Shown here one piece after another: positions 15,202-21,782 of a DNA stretch of 23,334 bases. The first letter of the stretch is position 1; every line of letters starts with the position of its first letter. Under the pieces are notes generated by a model. It had not been told where the DNA came from. It searched no databases and saw nothing but the letters and a program-made list of their open reading frames with translations. The stretch comes from Candidatus Rhabdochlamydia sp. GTDB lineage: Bacteria > Chlamydiota > Chlamydiia > Chlamydiales > Rhabdochlamydiaceae. The position numbers and the translations under genes were made by a program. The stretch is from contig JASHWX010000010.1 in the NCBI GenBank assembly GCA_030043815.1, positions 1-23,334 on the forward strand, read 5' to 3'.

Positions 15202-15220
15202 ACCCAAATTAATTTTGGGT
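15202..15220. promoter_or_regulatory. Operator-like palindrome ACCCAAATTAATTTTGGGT
   Basis: A 19-base imperfect palindrome with seven-base arms (ACCCAAA and TTTGGGT) sits directly after the -10 box, across the expected transcription start. A repressor dimer bound there would block the promoter. No T run follows, so it does not look like a terminator. Confidence 0.4.
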
Positions 15221-15934
15221 GTTAATTTGAGTTTATCAGCTCAATTTGGAATATTAAAATTACCGTTTCAAGGGATGATTAATTTATTGGGGTGGGCGGA
15301 ACTCGTCCCCTTTTCTCCCAATCTTAATCAGTACCTTTCCGATCAGCGTTCAGCTCTGAAAATGGTGAGCTCGACTTTTGCCATCCCCAGCCTCTGCAAC
15401 AAACCGATTAAATTGGCGCATGAAGGAGCCCGGTTGATCGAACACTTGAATGAGGAAAAAGGCATCCGTTTTGATAAAGTTTTACAGAGTGTGAGGAAAA
15501 TTTTTTTTACTTCGATCGGCTTCATCACTAAAGGCATTAAGGTCACTCTTCTCTTCAATAAAACTAAAGTCATCCATTTGCCCAAAACACTGTCATCGGG
15601 TCTAGACCGCGGGGAAAATTTGCTCTCATTGGGCTTAAATTCCATGAAAATGGTCGATGCCCTCTGGCAGCTCAGCAGCCATCTCAAGAAAACCAAGCTT
15701 GCTCATTTAAATTCCCAAAAAACCCTAAAGCTCAGCACCCGTCTGCTCTCAAAAACGCTTAAGGTAGCATCTCAGACGCTATCTGTTCTGGCTCTATTTT
15801 TGGGGGTTGCAGTAGCTCCCTCTATCTTTTTAGTCCTTTCTACATTGTCATTTTCTGCAACGCTTGCAAAACGCATCATCTGGTACAGGGATTCTCTTCC
15901 AACTCCGCAGCACCAGATCCTTCTTCCCCCCTAA
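15215..15934 (+). CDS. Putative Inc-like membrane protein 4
   Basis: Up to 239 residues from TTG 15215; TTG 15227 and ATG 15275 are alternatives. It is basic and Ser/Leu/Lys-rich, with no signal peptide. A helical body precedes a paired hydrophobic hairpin at about 187-201 and 203-218, then RIIWYRD and a Pro-rich end. The layout copies its neighbours, although sequence identity is low. The N-terminal half has many Leu/Ile heptad-like patterns (VLQSVRKIFFTSIGFITKGIKVTLLF) that could be another membrane-interacting part. It is separately transcribed if the promoter at 15172 is real. It is the most divergent member of the group and could be decaying, since the start codon is non-standard and no Shine-Dalgarno is evident. 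Confidence 0.6.
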   Translation: MGVNLSLSAQFGILKLPFQGMINLLGWAELVPFSPNLNQYLSDQRSALKMVSSTFAIPSLCNKPIKLAHEGARLIEHLNEEKGIRFDKVLQSVRKIFFTSIGFITKGIKVTLLFNKTKVIHLPKTLSSGLDRGENLLSLGLNSMKMVDALWQLSSHLKKTKLAHLNSQKTLKLSTRLLSKTLKVASQTLSVLALFLGVAVAPSIFLVLSTLSFSATLAKRIIWYRDSLPTPQHQILLPP

Positions 15935-15944
15935 CATAATTTAA

Positions 15945-16100
15945 GAATCATCGGTTTTAAAAGCTCTCACCTTTTCTTAAGGGCCGAAATAGACATGTCG
16001 GGTGACACGGCACTTGCGTGTCCGTGTTCCCCGACATGTCTATTATGGCCCTTCGAAAGGCTAGAGTTTTTAAAAAGACTAGAGTTTTTAAAATTGATTC
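15945..16100. repeat. Long imperfect palindrome with nested hairpin
   Basis: The inner arms AAGGGCCgaAATAGACATGTCGGG (starting 15979) and CCCCGACATGTCTATTatGGCCCTT (ending 16053) surround ACACGGCAC...GTGTCCGTGT. The pairing goes on outward through TTTTAAAAgCTCT / CTAGAGTTTTTAAAA to GAATCA (15945-15950) and TGATTC (16095-16100). A segment AGACTAGAGTTTTTAAAA near 16076 is a partial tandem copy of the right arm. Nothing coding lies in 15935-16152. The element separates the fourth and fifth Inc-like genes. Confidence 0.75.
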
Positions 16101-16152
16101 GCGATAATTTAGTCGAATTTATTCAGGACGCGCCTTATCATAGTCCAGGATT

Positions 16153-16896
16153 ATGACAAGCGCAATCGGCTCCACTAGGCCTCTATCGCCTATATTTTAT
16201 ACGAATACACCATCTCCGTTGAATGGAACAGTTGAGGCAGTTTTTAAAGCTTCTCAAGAAAAGCCGTTGTTCAACCCGCGGGCGTTATTGGATGATCCCC
16301 TAGAGATTGTGATGGGGGGATTTTGGGGCTTATGGTGGGTCGCTGACGCAGTGTTTTCCTGTACAAACCTCTACGAATTGTACGTCGTCGTCTCCGATGC
16401 CGCCGCTGCATCGGTTGCCAAGGTCGCTATGGCTGTCAAAAAAGCGTTCATTAGCTTGGTCTCTCTTGCATGGGACAGCACATTTCTCGCAAGTTGGGCG
16501 CACGAAACTAAAATTATTTCTTTGGGTCGATACGCCCCTGTTGTCAAAGCTTTCGGCAATGCCGCCTCATTAGTGATTAATGGCGTAGAAGGCGCTTGCT
16601 CCATCTACGATCTTGTCAATTCGCATGAAAAGGCGGTTGACGAAACGCTTCAGCCGGCCGAACGGGAAAAGAACAAACAGCGTTTTTGCTGGTCTTTGAT
16701 CAAATTGGCCGGCCACGCCACAATGATCGCATGGGCTACGCTGGGAATCACAGCTTTTGTCATGGGAACGGTATTCAATCCGATTTTTACGGGGGGAGTC
16801 CTCCTGCTGGGCTGTTCTCTGTCCCTAATCGCACTTTGCTATAAGCAAGGCATTGATCAGCTGCGGGATCCTTTCGAGATCTCCTCTCGAGTATGA
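16153..16896 (+). CDS. Putative inclusion-membrane (Inc-like) protein 5
   Basis: A 247-residue protein with the island's shared layout. The N-terminus is Ser/Thr/Pro-rich (about 1-25), followed by a Trp-rich hydrophobic patch (GGFWGLWWVADAVF, 55-68) and an Ala/Val-rich helix. SLVINGVEGACSIYDLV (139-155) lines up with member three. A charged linker PAEREKNKQ (168-176) precedes paired membrane segments at about 186-207 and 209-229. The EAERKQ/AEREKNKQ linker followed by W and a membrane hairpin, shared with member three, supports common origin. No strong promoter is visible; CCAGGA about 4 bases before the ATG is a weak Shine-Dalgarno. The stop overlaps the start of a micropeptide. It is the last accessory gene before the ribosomal operon. 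Confidence 0.7.
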   Translation: MTSAIGSTRPLSPIFYTNTPSPLNGTVEAVFKASQEKPLFNPRALLDDPLEIVMGGFWGLWWVADAVFSCTNLYELYVVVSDAAAASVAKVAMAVKKAFISLVSLAWDSTFLASWAHETKIISLGRYAPVVKAFGNAASLVINGVEGACSIYDLVNSHEKAVDETLQPAEREKNKQRFCWSLIKLAGHATMIAWATLGITAFVMGTVFNPIFTGGVLLLGCSLSLIALCYKQGIDQLRDPFEISSRV

Positions 16897-16985
16897 AAGA
16901 AAAATTATACATTAGAGAATGGTTTATCATCGCTGCTGTCTTGGGTTTTCTAATTTCTCTCGTTGCCATTGCCCTTCTCGTCTGA
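16893..16985 (+). CDS. 30-residue single-span membrane micropeptide
   Basis: This short ORF starts inside the stop of the preceding gene (GTATGA, overlap ATGA) and encodes MKEKLYIREW followed by a hydrophobic run FIIAAVLGFLISLVAIALLV to the end. A charged head with one membrane helix in a translationally coupled position is typical of real small membrane proteins. Composition alone could also arise by chance in a 93-base frame. I do not recognise it. If real, it may assist the Inc-like protein encoded just before it, or sit in the bacterial inner membrane independently. Confidence 0.45.
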   Translation: MKEKLYIREWFIIAAVLGFLISLVAIALLV

Positions 16986-17184
16986 GAGAAAAATTGATTG
17001 TGTGAAAATTGAGGATTTTGCTAGTCTCTTTGCTTTAGCCTTAACACACAAGGCAAACGGACAAGCAAGTACGAAGCACGTATACTACTTGTCGCTGTCA
17101 GGAAAGACTCTTTAGTCTGTCAGAGAAGACTCTTAAAGTCGCTGGAGCGATAACTCGTATATCACTTAAGTAGAAGGGAAACGT
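16986..17184 (+). promoter_or_regulatory. Structured leader of the ribosomal protein operon
   Basis: The region before rplC holds several hairpins in a row. GCCTT...AAGGC lies around 17038-17054. CAAGTACG pairs with CGT...ACTTG through a bulge (about 17065-17091). TCGCT (17092-17096) closes on AGCGA (17146-17150) around two small hairpins, GACTCTTTAGTC (17106-17117) and GACTCTTAAAGTC (17128-17140), giving a three-way-junction shape. The Shine-Dalgarno AAGGGAAA follows just before the rplC start. Ribosomal operons are commonly controlled by a ribosomal protein binding its own leader, with L4 the classic regulator of the S10 operon. I could not pick a confident promoter here. Confidence 0.5.
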
Positions 17185-17841
17185 ATGACTTTGAAATTCA
17201 TGGGAAAGAAACAAGGGATGGCGCGGCTGTTCGATAAGGATGGCAATCACGTCGTTTGCACCGTGATCTCAGCTGAGCCGAACATTGTGACTCAAATCAA
17301 GCGAAAAGACAAAGAGGGCTATGAGGCCGTTCAGCTCTCTGCAATCAAAGTAAAACCTTCCAAGGCGAAAAACGTCACAAAGCCGCTGCAAGGGCATTTT
17401 AAGAAGGCAGGCGTTGAGGCGCGTGCGCATTCCGCTGAATCGCGTGTAGAAAATGCTGAAGAATACAAGCTCGGCCAAGAAGTCGGCGCGGGCTACTTCG
17501 CGGATGCTGGATTCGTCGATGTCACAGGCATTTCCAAAGGTAAAGGGTATCAGGGCGTGATCAAACGCCATCACTTTGCCGGCGGACCCGCTTCCCACGG
17601 TTCAGGATTCCATCGTCATGGCGGATCCTGCGGGATGAGAACTTCGCCTGGGCGCTGTTTGCCAGGTCAGAAAAAAGCCGGACGCATGGGCAGCGATCGA
17701 GTGACTACGCAAAATTTACGCGTCGTTAAAGTCGACGAAGAGAAGCAAGTCATTGTTGTTGAAGGCGCCATTCCCGGAGCGCGCGGAGGTCTTGTCTACA
17801 TTACCAAGGCCGAGAAGAAGAAAAGCCAAAGGAAAAAATAG
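17185..17841 (+). CDS. rplC: 50S ribosomal protein L3
   Basis: The 218-residue L3 protein nucleates 23S rRNA folding and reaches the peptidyl transferase centre. It begins LKFMGKKQGMARLFD and carries the family block FVDVTGISKGKGYQGVIKRHHFAGGPASHGS (about 111-141), then HRHGGSCGMRTSPGRCLPGQKKAGRMG (about 143-169), with the Gln (PGQKKAGRMG) that PrmB methylates in other bacteria. The C-terminal GAIPGARGGLVYI is also typical. It is the first gene of the operon; no S10 gene (rpsJ) precedes it, which agrees with the chlamydial arrangement. Confidence 0.96.
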   Translation: MTLKFMGKKQGMARLFDKDGNHVVCTVISAEPNIVTQIKRKDKEGYEAVQLSAIKVKPSKAKNVTKPLQGHFKKAGVEARAHSAESRVENAEEYKLGQEVGAGYFADAGFVDVTGISKGKGYQGVIKRHHFAGGPASHGSGFHRHGGSCGMRTSPGRCLPGQKKAGRMGSDRVTTQNLRVVKVDEEKQVIVVEGAIPGARGGLVYITKAEKKKSQRKK

Positions 17842-17858
17842 TTTTTTAGGAGTGAGCT

Positions 17859-18545
17859 GTGGCTGTTTTGAAAAAATATAATCTGGCCGGAGAAACATTA
17901 GGGCAAGTCACAATCGATGATGAATTGCTCAAATCAAGCGCCAATTCGCAAATGATCAAAGACTACATCGTTGCACTGCGTGAAAATGCGCGGCAATGGT
18001 CTGCCAATACACAAACTCGAGCGGAAGTGAACCATAGCGGAAAGAAACCCCACCCTCAAAAAGGGACAGGTAAAGCGCGTCAAGGATACCTCGGGTCTCC
18101 GCAGTACAAAGGCGGGGGAAGGGTCCATGCGCCAAGACCAAAATTTGACCAGCACGTCAGAATCAATAAAAAAGAAAAGAGAGCGGCGATCCGCCATTTG
18201 ATCATCGAAAAAATTTTGGGAAATCGCCTCCATGTGCTGCAGTTCGAACAGATGAAGGAGCCAAAAACAGCGCAGGTCGCAGCGTTCTTAAAGCGATGCG
18301 AGCTCGAGGGCAAGCGCGTGCTCTTTTTGGGGGATGGACTGCTTCTTCCTGCAAAAGAAGGAGAAGCGACACAGTCTCCTGTGGCAAAGTTTGAAACCTT
18401 CGTCAAAAGCATCCGCAATATTCAAAGAAGCGAATTCATGCTGGTCCCTAACGTCAGCGGCTACGATGTCATCGTCAACCACGACCTCGTTGTCATGGAC
18501 TCCGCACTCGATCAGCTCAAGGTCTTATTAGGGGGACAAAAATAA
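17859..18545 (+). CDS. rplD: 50S ribosomal protein L4
   Basis: A 228-residue L4 with GTG start, supported by AGGAG at 17848-17852. The exit-tunnel loop region is clear: RAEVNHSGKKPHPQKGTGKARQG (about 54-76) and SPQYKGGGRVHAPRP (80-94). The C-terminal domain is about 20 residues longer than usual and contains LGDGLLLPAKEGEATQSPVAKFETFVKSI. L4 lines the nascent-peptide tunnel and in some bacteria represses its own operon. Its stop overlaps the rplW start. Confidence 0.95.
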   Translation: MAVLKKYNLAGETLGQVTIDDELLKSSANSQMIKDYIVALRENARQWSANTQTRAEVNHSGKKPHPQKGTGKARQGYLGSPQYKGGGRVHAPRPKFDQHVRINKKEKRAAIRHLIIEKILGNRLHVLQFEQMKEPKTAQVAAFLKRCELEGKRVLFLGDGLLLPAKEGEATQSPVAKFETFVKSIRNIQRSEFMLVPNVSGYDVIVNHDLVVMDSALDQLKVLLGGQK

Positions 18546-18883
18546 TGTTGAAGAAAAGCCCATACGATGTCGTGCTTTCCCGGCATGTGACTGAAAAGGC
18601 TCGCGTTCTCGAACAATTGCAGCACAATGCGAGCAATCCTTCTGTGAAAAAGTGCAAATCGCCGAAATATGTCTTCATCGTCGATAAACGCGCGAACAAG
18701 CAAGAAATCGCCGATGCCATTGAAGAGATCTACAGCGAAAGGAATGTCAAAGTCGTCTCCGTCAACACCGTCAACACCAAACCCAAAGAACGGCGTATGA
18801 GAGGTCGGCCTGGGATGAAACCCGGTTTTAAAAAGGCTATTGTGACCTTTGAAGAAGGCGACAGCATTGAAGATAAAGTATAA
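18545..18883 (+). CDS. rplW: 50S ribosomal protein L23
   Basis: A 112-residue L23 located at the tunnel exit, where trigger factor and SRP dock. It has the start SPYDVVLSRHVTEKA, the core KYVFIVDKRANKQEIADAIEEIY (about 39-61) and the loop NTKPKERRMRGRPGMKPGFKKAIVTF (about 78-103). It begins on the last base of the rplD stop (TAATG), so translation is coupled. The tail GDSIEDKV is short. Confidence 0.95.
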   Translation: MLKKSPYDVVLSRHVTEKARVLEQLQHNASNPSVKKCKSPKYVFIVDKRANKQEIADAIEEIYSERNVKVVSVNTVNTKPKERRMRGRPGMKPGFKKAIVTFEEGDSIEDKV

Positions 18884-18905
18884 TTAATAGAGGCGTTGAA
18901 GCGTT

Positions 18906-19748
18906 ATGTTAAAGCAATTTCGTCCAACGACAGCAGGGCAAAGACATCTTATCCTCACTACGCGCGATGAATTGACGCGAGAAGGAAAAAATCGGCGCGC
19001 AGCTGTCCAGCCAGAAAAATCCCTTCTCGTCAAAAAGATGAGAACGAATGGGCGTAACCACCATGGGCACATCACATGCCGTCATAAAGGCGGAGCGCAT
19101 AAGAGATTTTATCGCATCATCGATTTTAGACGCGACAAAGAGAAAGTTCCCGCACGCGTCGCTTCAGTAGAATACGATCCAAACCGCACAGCTTTCATCG
19201 CCCTCCTCCACTATGCAGATGGAGAAAAGCGTTACATCTTGGCCCCTCACGGCATCAAAAAAGGCGATATCGTTGCAACAGATGATGCCGGCGAATTCAA
19301 CACGGGTTGCTGCATGCGGATCAAAGCTATGCCGCTCGGATCTGTCATTCACAATATCGAAATCTATCCAGGGCGCGGTGGTCAGCTCGTGCGATCGGCC
19401 GGCCTTTCAGCTCAGCTCATGGCGAAGAGCAATGGCTATGCAACTCTGAAAATGCCATCCGGCGAAGTGCGGATGATCAATGAAGAATGCCGTGCGACAT
19501 TTGGCGCAGTGTCTAATCCTGAAAGAAACCTCCGCGTGGAAGGAAAAGCGGGAAGATCGCGATGGAGAGGGATTCGCCCGACTGTCCGTGGGACTGCGAT
19601 GAACCCTGTCGACCACCCGCACGGAGGCGGCGAAGGAAAGCACAACGGCTATCTCCCGCAGACGCCTTGGGCGATGTATACTAAAGGGTTCCGCACACGC
19701 AATAAGCGCAAATCAACAAAAATGATCATTAAAGACCGCAGGAAATAG
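18906..19748 (+). CDS. rplB: 50S ribosomal protein L2
   Basis: A 280-residue L2, one of the proteins needed for peptidyl transferase activity and subunit joining. Family blocks include GRNHHGHITCRHKGGAHKRFYRIIDFRR (about 49-76), VASVEYDPNRTAFIALLHYADGEKRYIL (89-116) and the zinc-region end GTAMNPVDHPHGGGEGKH (about 235-252) with the conserved His. The N-terminus (QFRPTTAGQRHLILTTRDELTREG) differs in detail from E. coli but keeps the usual layout. It lies 22 bases after rplW with only a weak GAGG ribosome site. Confidence 0.96.
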   Translation: MLKQFRPTTAGQRHLILTTRDELTREGKNRRAAVQPEKSLLVKKMRTNGRNHHGHITCRHKGGAHKRFYRIIDFRRDKEKVPARVASVEYDPNRTAFIALLHYADGEKRYILAPHGIKKGDIVATDDAGEFNTGCCMRIKAMPLGSVIHNIEIYPGRGGQLVRSAGLSAQLMAKSNGYATLKMPSGEVRMINEECRATFGAVSNPERNLRVEGKAGRSRWRGIRPTVRGTAMNPVDHPHGGGEGKHNGYLPQTPWAMYTKGFRTRNKRKSTKMIIKDRRK

Positions 19749-19760
19749 AAAAGGTAAGAT

Positions 19761-20129
19761 ATGGGAAGATCGTTAAGAAAAGGACCCTTCGTAGACCACC
19801 ACTTGTTGGACAAAGTACAAAAGCTAAATGCGAGCGGTAAAAAGACTGCGATTAAGACATGGTCGCGCCGATCGATGATCCTGCCTGAAATGGTCGGCCA
19901 TACGTTCGAGGTCCATAATGGAAGAAAATTCATCAGCGTCTTCGTCTCCGATAACATGGTCGGCCATCGCCTTGGAGAATTTTCACCGACGCGGATCTTT
20001 AAAGGACACGGCTCTAAGAAAGTTGCCGAAGCCGCTGCTGCAGCCGCCGCAGGAGCTGCCGCTCCAGCGCCTGCCGCTGGCGCTGCACCTGCGCCTGCAC
20101 CTGCCGCTAAACCAGAAGCAAAAGGATAA
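19761..20129 (+). CDS. rpsS: 30S ribosomal protein S19 with Ala/Pro-rich tail
   Basis: The first 86 residues are ordinary S19 (GRSLRKGPFVDHHLLDKV, KTWSRRSMILPEMVGHTFEVHNGRKF, MVGHRLGEFSPTRIFKGHGSKK), the head protein that with S13 contacts 16S rRNA and the P-site region. Residues 87-122 are an added tail made almost only of Ala, Pro, Gly and a few Lys/Glu. Bacterial S19 normally ends near residue 88-92, so this tail is an extension, not a truncation artefact. The reading frame is intact and the next gene starts 6 bases later. Confidence 0.95.
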   Translation: MGRSLRKGPFVDHHLLDKVQKLNASGKKTAIKTWSRRSMILPEMVGHTFEVHNGRKFISVFVSDNMVGHRLGEFSPTRIFKGHGSKKVAEAAAAAAAGAAAPAPAAGAAPAPAPAAKPEAKG

Positions 20130-20135
20130 TCGATT

Positions 20136-20471
20136 ATGCAAATGGCATTCGCAAAGTCTAGATTTGTTCGCATCAGCCCGAGAAAAGCGCGCTATGCCGC
20201 TCAGCTGATCCGAGGTCGAAGTGTTGAAGAGGCGGCAACCCAATTGACATTTTGTAAATTAAGAGCAGGCCGATTGCTCAAAAAGACATTATCTACTGCC
20301 GTCGCCAATGCGGAGACTCAACTCAACGTGCAAAGGCGCGATTTAAAAGTGAAAGAAGTCAGAGTGGATGCAGGTCCAACGATGAAACGGGCGAAACCCA
20401 AAAATAGAGGGGGCAGCCATCCGATTATGAAAAGAACAAGCCATTTTACCATCGTCGTGGCTGCAGAATAA
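20136..20471 (+). CDS. rplV: 50S ribosomal protein L22
   Basis: A 111-residue L22, which lines the exit tunnel with L4. It has AKSRFVRISPRKARYAAQLIRGRSVEEA (about 5-32) and the extended hairpin region VDAGPTMKRAKPKNRGGSHPIMKRTSHFTIVV (about 78-109). AAAAGGA at the end of rpsS supports ATG 20136; ATG 20142 is an alternative that begins MAFAK. The length is normal. Confidence 0.95.
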   Translation: MQMAFAKSRFVRISPRKARYAAQLIRGRSVEEAATQLTFCKLRAGRLLKKTLSTAVANAETQLNVQRRDLKVKEVRVDAGPTMKRAKPKNRGGSHPIMKRTSHFTIVVAAE

Positions 20472-20486
20472 ATTAAGGGAGAAGAA

Positions 20487-21131
20487 ATGGGACAAAAGAC
20501 ATCTCCAACAGGATTCAGATTAGTAAGAAACAAAAAATGGCGCTCGCTGTGGTATGCCAACAAACAAGAGTTCGGCAGTCTTCTCGGCGAAGATAATGTC
20601 ATTCGAAAATTCCTCATGACAAAACCTGCTTGCCAGGGGACATCCCTTCTCACCATCAAGAGGATGAGCGGCAAGATCGAAGTGACGATCCACACCGCCC
20701 GGCCCGGCCTTGTCATCGGCAAAAAAGGGGCGGAGATCGATGTTCTTAAACAAGAACTCAAAAATCTGACTGGTAAAGAAATCTGGATCGAAGTGGAAGA
20801 AATTAAGCGGCCGGACCTCGATGCTAAGCTCGTCGCAGACGGCATCGCCAAGCAGCTCGAAAGACGCGTGCCTTTTAGACGCGTTATGAAAAAAGCGATG
20901 CAAGCGACGATGGATGCAGGCGCTGCCGGCATCAAAGTCCAAATCTCCGGACGCATCGGCGGTGCCGAGATCGCAAGGACGGAATGGTACAAGGAAGGGC
21001 GCATTCCTCTGCAAACTCTTCGCGCAGAGATCGACTATGCACATGGACGCGCGGAAACGACCTATGGATCCATCGGCGTCAAAGTGTGGATCAATAAAGG
21101 CGAAGAGCAACTCAAAGCAGTAGGAGGGTGA
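20487..21131 (+). CDS. rpsC: 30S ribosomal protein S3
   Basis: A 214-residue S3 with an N-terminal KH domain containing ARPGLVIGKKGAEIDVLKQELKNLTG (about 71-96). A C-terminal domain carries PFRRVMKKAMQATMDAGAAGIKVQISGRIGGAEIARTEWYKEGRIPLQTLRAEIDYA (about 130-186) and ends with TTYGSIGVKVWI. S3 forms the mRNA entry tunnel with S4 and S5. GGGAGAAG before the ATG is a good ribosome site. AGGAGGGTGA at its 3' end serves the next gene. Confidence 0.96.
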   Translation: MGQKTSPTGFRLVRNKKWRSLWYANKQEFGSLLGEDNVIRKFLMTKPACQGTSLLTIKRMSGKIEVTIHTARPGLVIGKKGAEIDVLKQELKNLTGKEIWIEVEEIKRPDLDAKLVADGIAKQLERRVPFRRVMKKAMQATMDAGAAGIKVQISGRIGGAEIARTEWYKEGRIPLQTLRAEIDYAHGRAETTYGSIGVKVWINKGEEQLKAVGG

Positions 21132-21135
21132 TTTT

Positions 21136-21555
21136 ATGGCCCTGATGCCAGCACGTACGAAACATAGAAAAATGCAAAAAGGCCAGCATGCCGGTTTGAG
21201 CAAAGCTGCCAATTTCGTCGATTTCGGCGAATTCGGGATGCAAGCCCTCGAGAGAGGACGCGTCACCAATCACCAGATTGAAGCCTGCCGCGTGGCGATC
21301 AACCGCTATTTCCAACGACGAGGCAAAGTCTGGATCCGCATTTTTCCCGATAAATCCGTTTCTAAGAAGCCTGCAGAAACACGGATGGGAAAAGGAAAAG
21401 GCGCCCCTGATCACTGGGTTGCAGTCATCCGTCCGGGAAGGGTGATGTTCGAAGTGGGTGGAGTTCCTAAAGAAGAAGCGCAGAACGCTCTGAGAAGAGC
21501 AGCTGCAAAGCTCCCCATCAAGACGCGTTTTGTTGAACGAGTGGAAAGAGTATAG
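21136..21555 (+). CDS. rplP: 50S ribosomal protein L16
   Basis: A 139-residue L16 near the A-site tRNA elbow. It shows the start LMPARTKHRKMQKGQ, FGEFGMQALERGRVTNHQIEACRVAINRYFQRRGKVWIRIFPDKSVSKKPAETRMGKGKGAPDHWVAVIRPGRV-type blocks over about 30-105, and LPIKTRFVERV at the end. The Arg within MGKGKGAP-adjacent sequence and the GKGxP loop are intact. It is preceded by a strong Shine-Dalgarno inside the end of rpsC, four bases downstream of that stop. Confidence 0.96.
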   Translation: MALMPARTKHRKMQKGQHAGLSKAANFVDFGEFGMQALERGRVTNHQIEACRVAINRYFQRRGKVWIRIFPDKSVSKKPAETRMGKGKGAPDHWVAVIRPGRVMFEVGGVPKEEAQNALRRAAAKLPIKTRFVERVERV

Positions 21556-21566
21556 GACAAAAAATT

Positions 21567-21773
21567 ATGGCAAATGCAAAAGAGCTAAAGAGTCAATCCT
21601 CTGAAGAGTTAAACGCTCTCTACCAAGACCTGTCAAAAGAGCTGTTTCACATGCGCAATGAAATGAAAATCACTCGCAAGATGGAAAAGCCCCATCTCGT
21701 GCGTATCAAAAAGAAAGATCGAGCACGCGTGATGACAGTGCTTAGAGAAAGAGAAATCACAGCAAAAAGCTAG
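21567..21773 (+). CDS. rpmC: 50S ribosomal protein L29
   Basis: A 68-residue two-helix L29 beside L23 at the tunnel exit. It has KELKSQSSEELNALYQDLSKELFHMRNEMKI (about 4-34) and a second helix IKKKDRARVMTVLREREI (about 47-64). The RxxIARxxTxLRE-like end is recognisable. It has a normal size and sits in its usual place between rplP and rpsQ. Confidence 0.92.
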   Translation: MANAKELKSQSSEELNALYQDLSKELFHMRNEMKITRKMEKPHLVRIKKKDRARVMTVLREREITAKS

Positions 21774-21782
21774 AGGAAAGTC

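Noticed and set aside
16986..17184. A tRNA gene in the hairpin-rich region before rplC
   Set aside because: No cloverleaf with a TTC-type T arm and 7-base acceptor stem could be built; the hairpins fit a leader better.
20318..21004. 228-residue minus-strand ORF opposite rplV/rpsC
   Set aside because: Antisense to ribosomal genes with Ser/Leu/Arg-rich composition; no recognisable domain.
20520..21269. 249-residue minus-strand ORF opposite rpsC/rplP
   Set aside because: It lies wholly antisense to two certain ribosomal genes, has an unusual Phe/His/Cys-rich composition and no ribosome site; it is a frame shadow.
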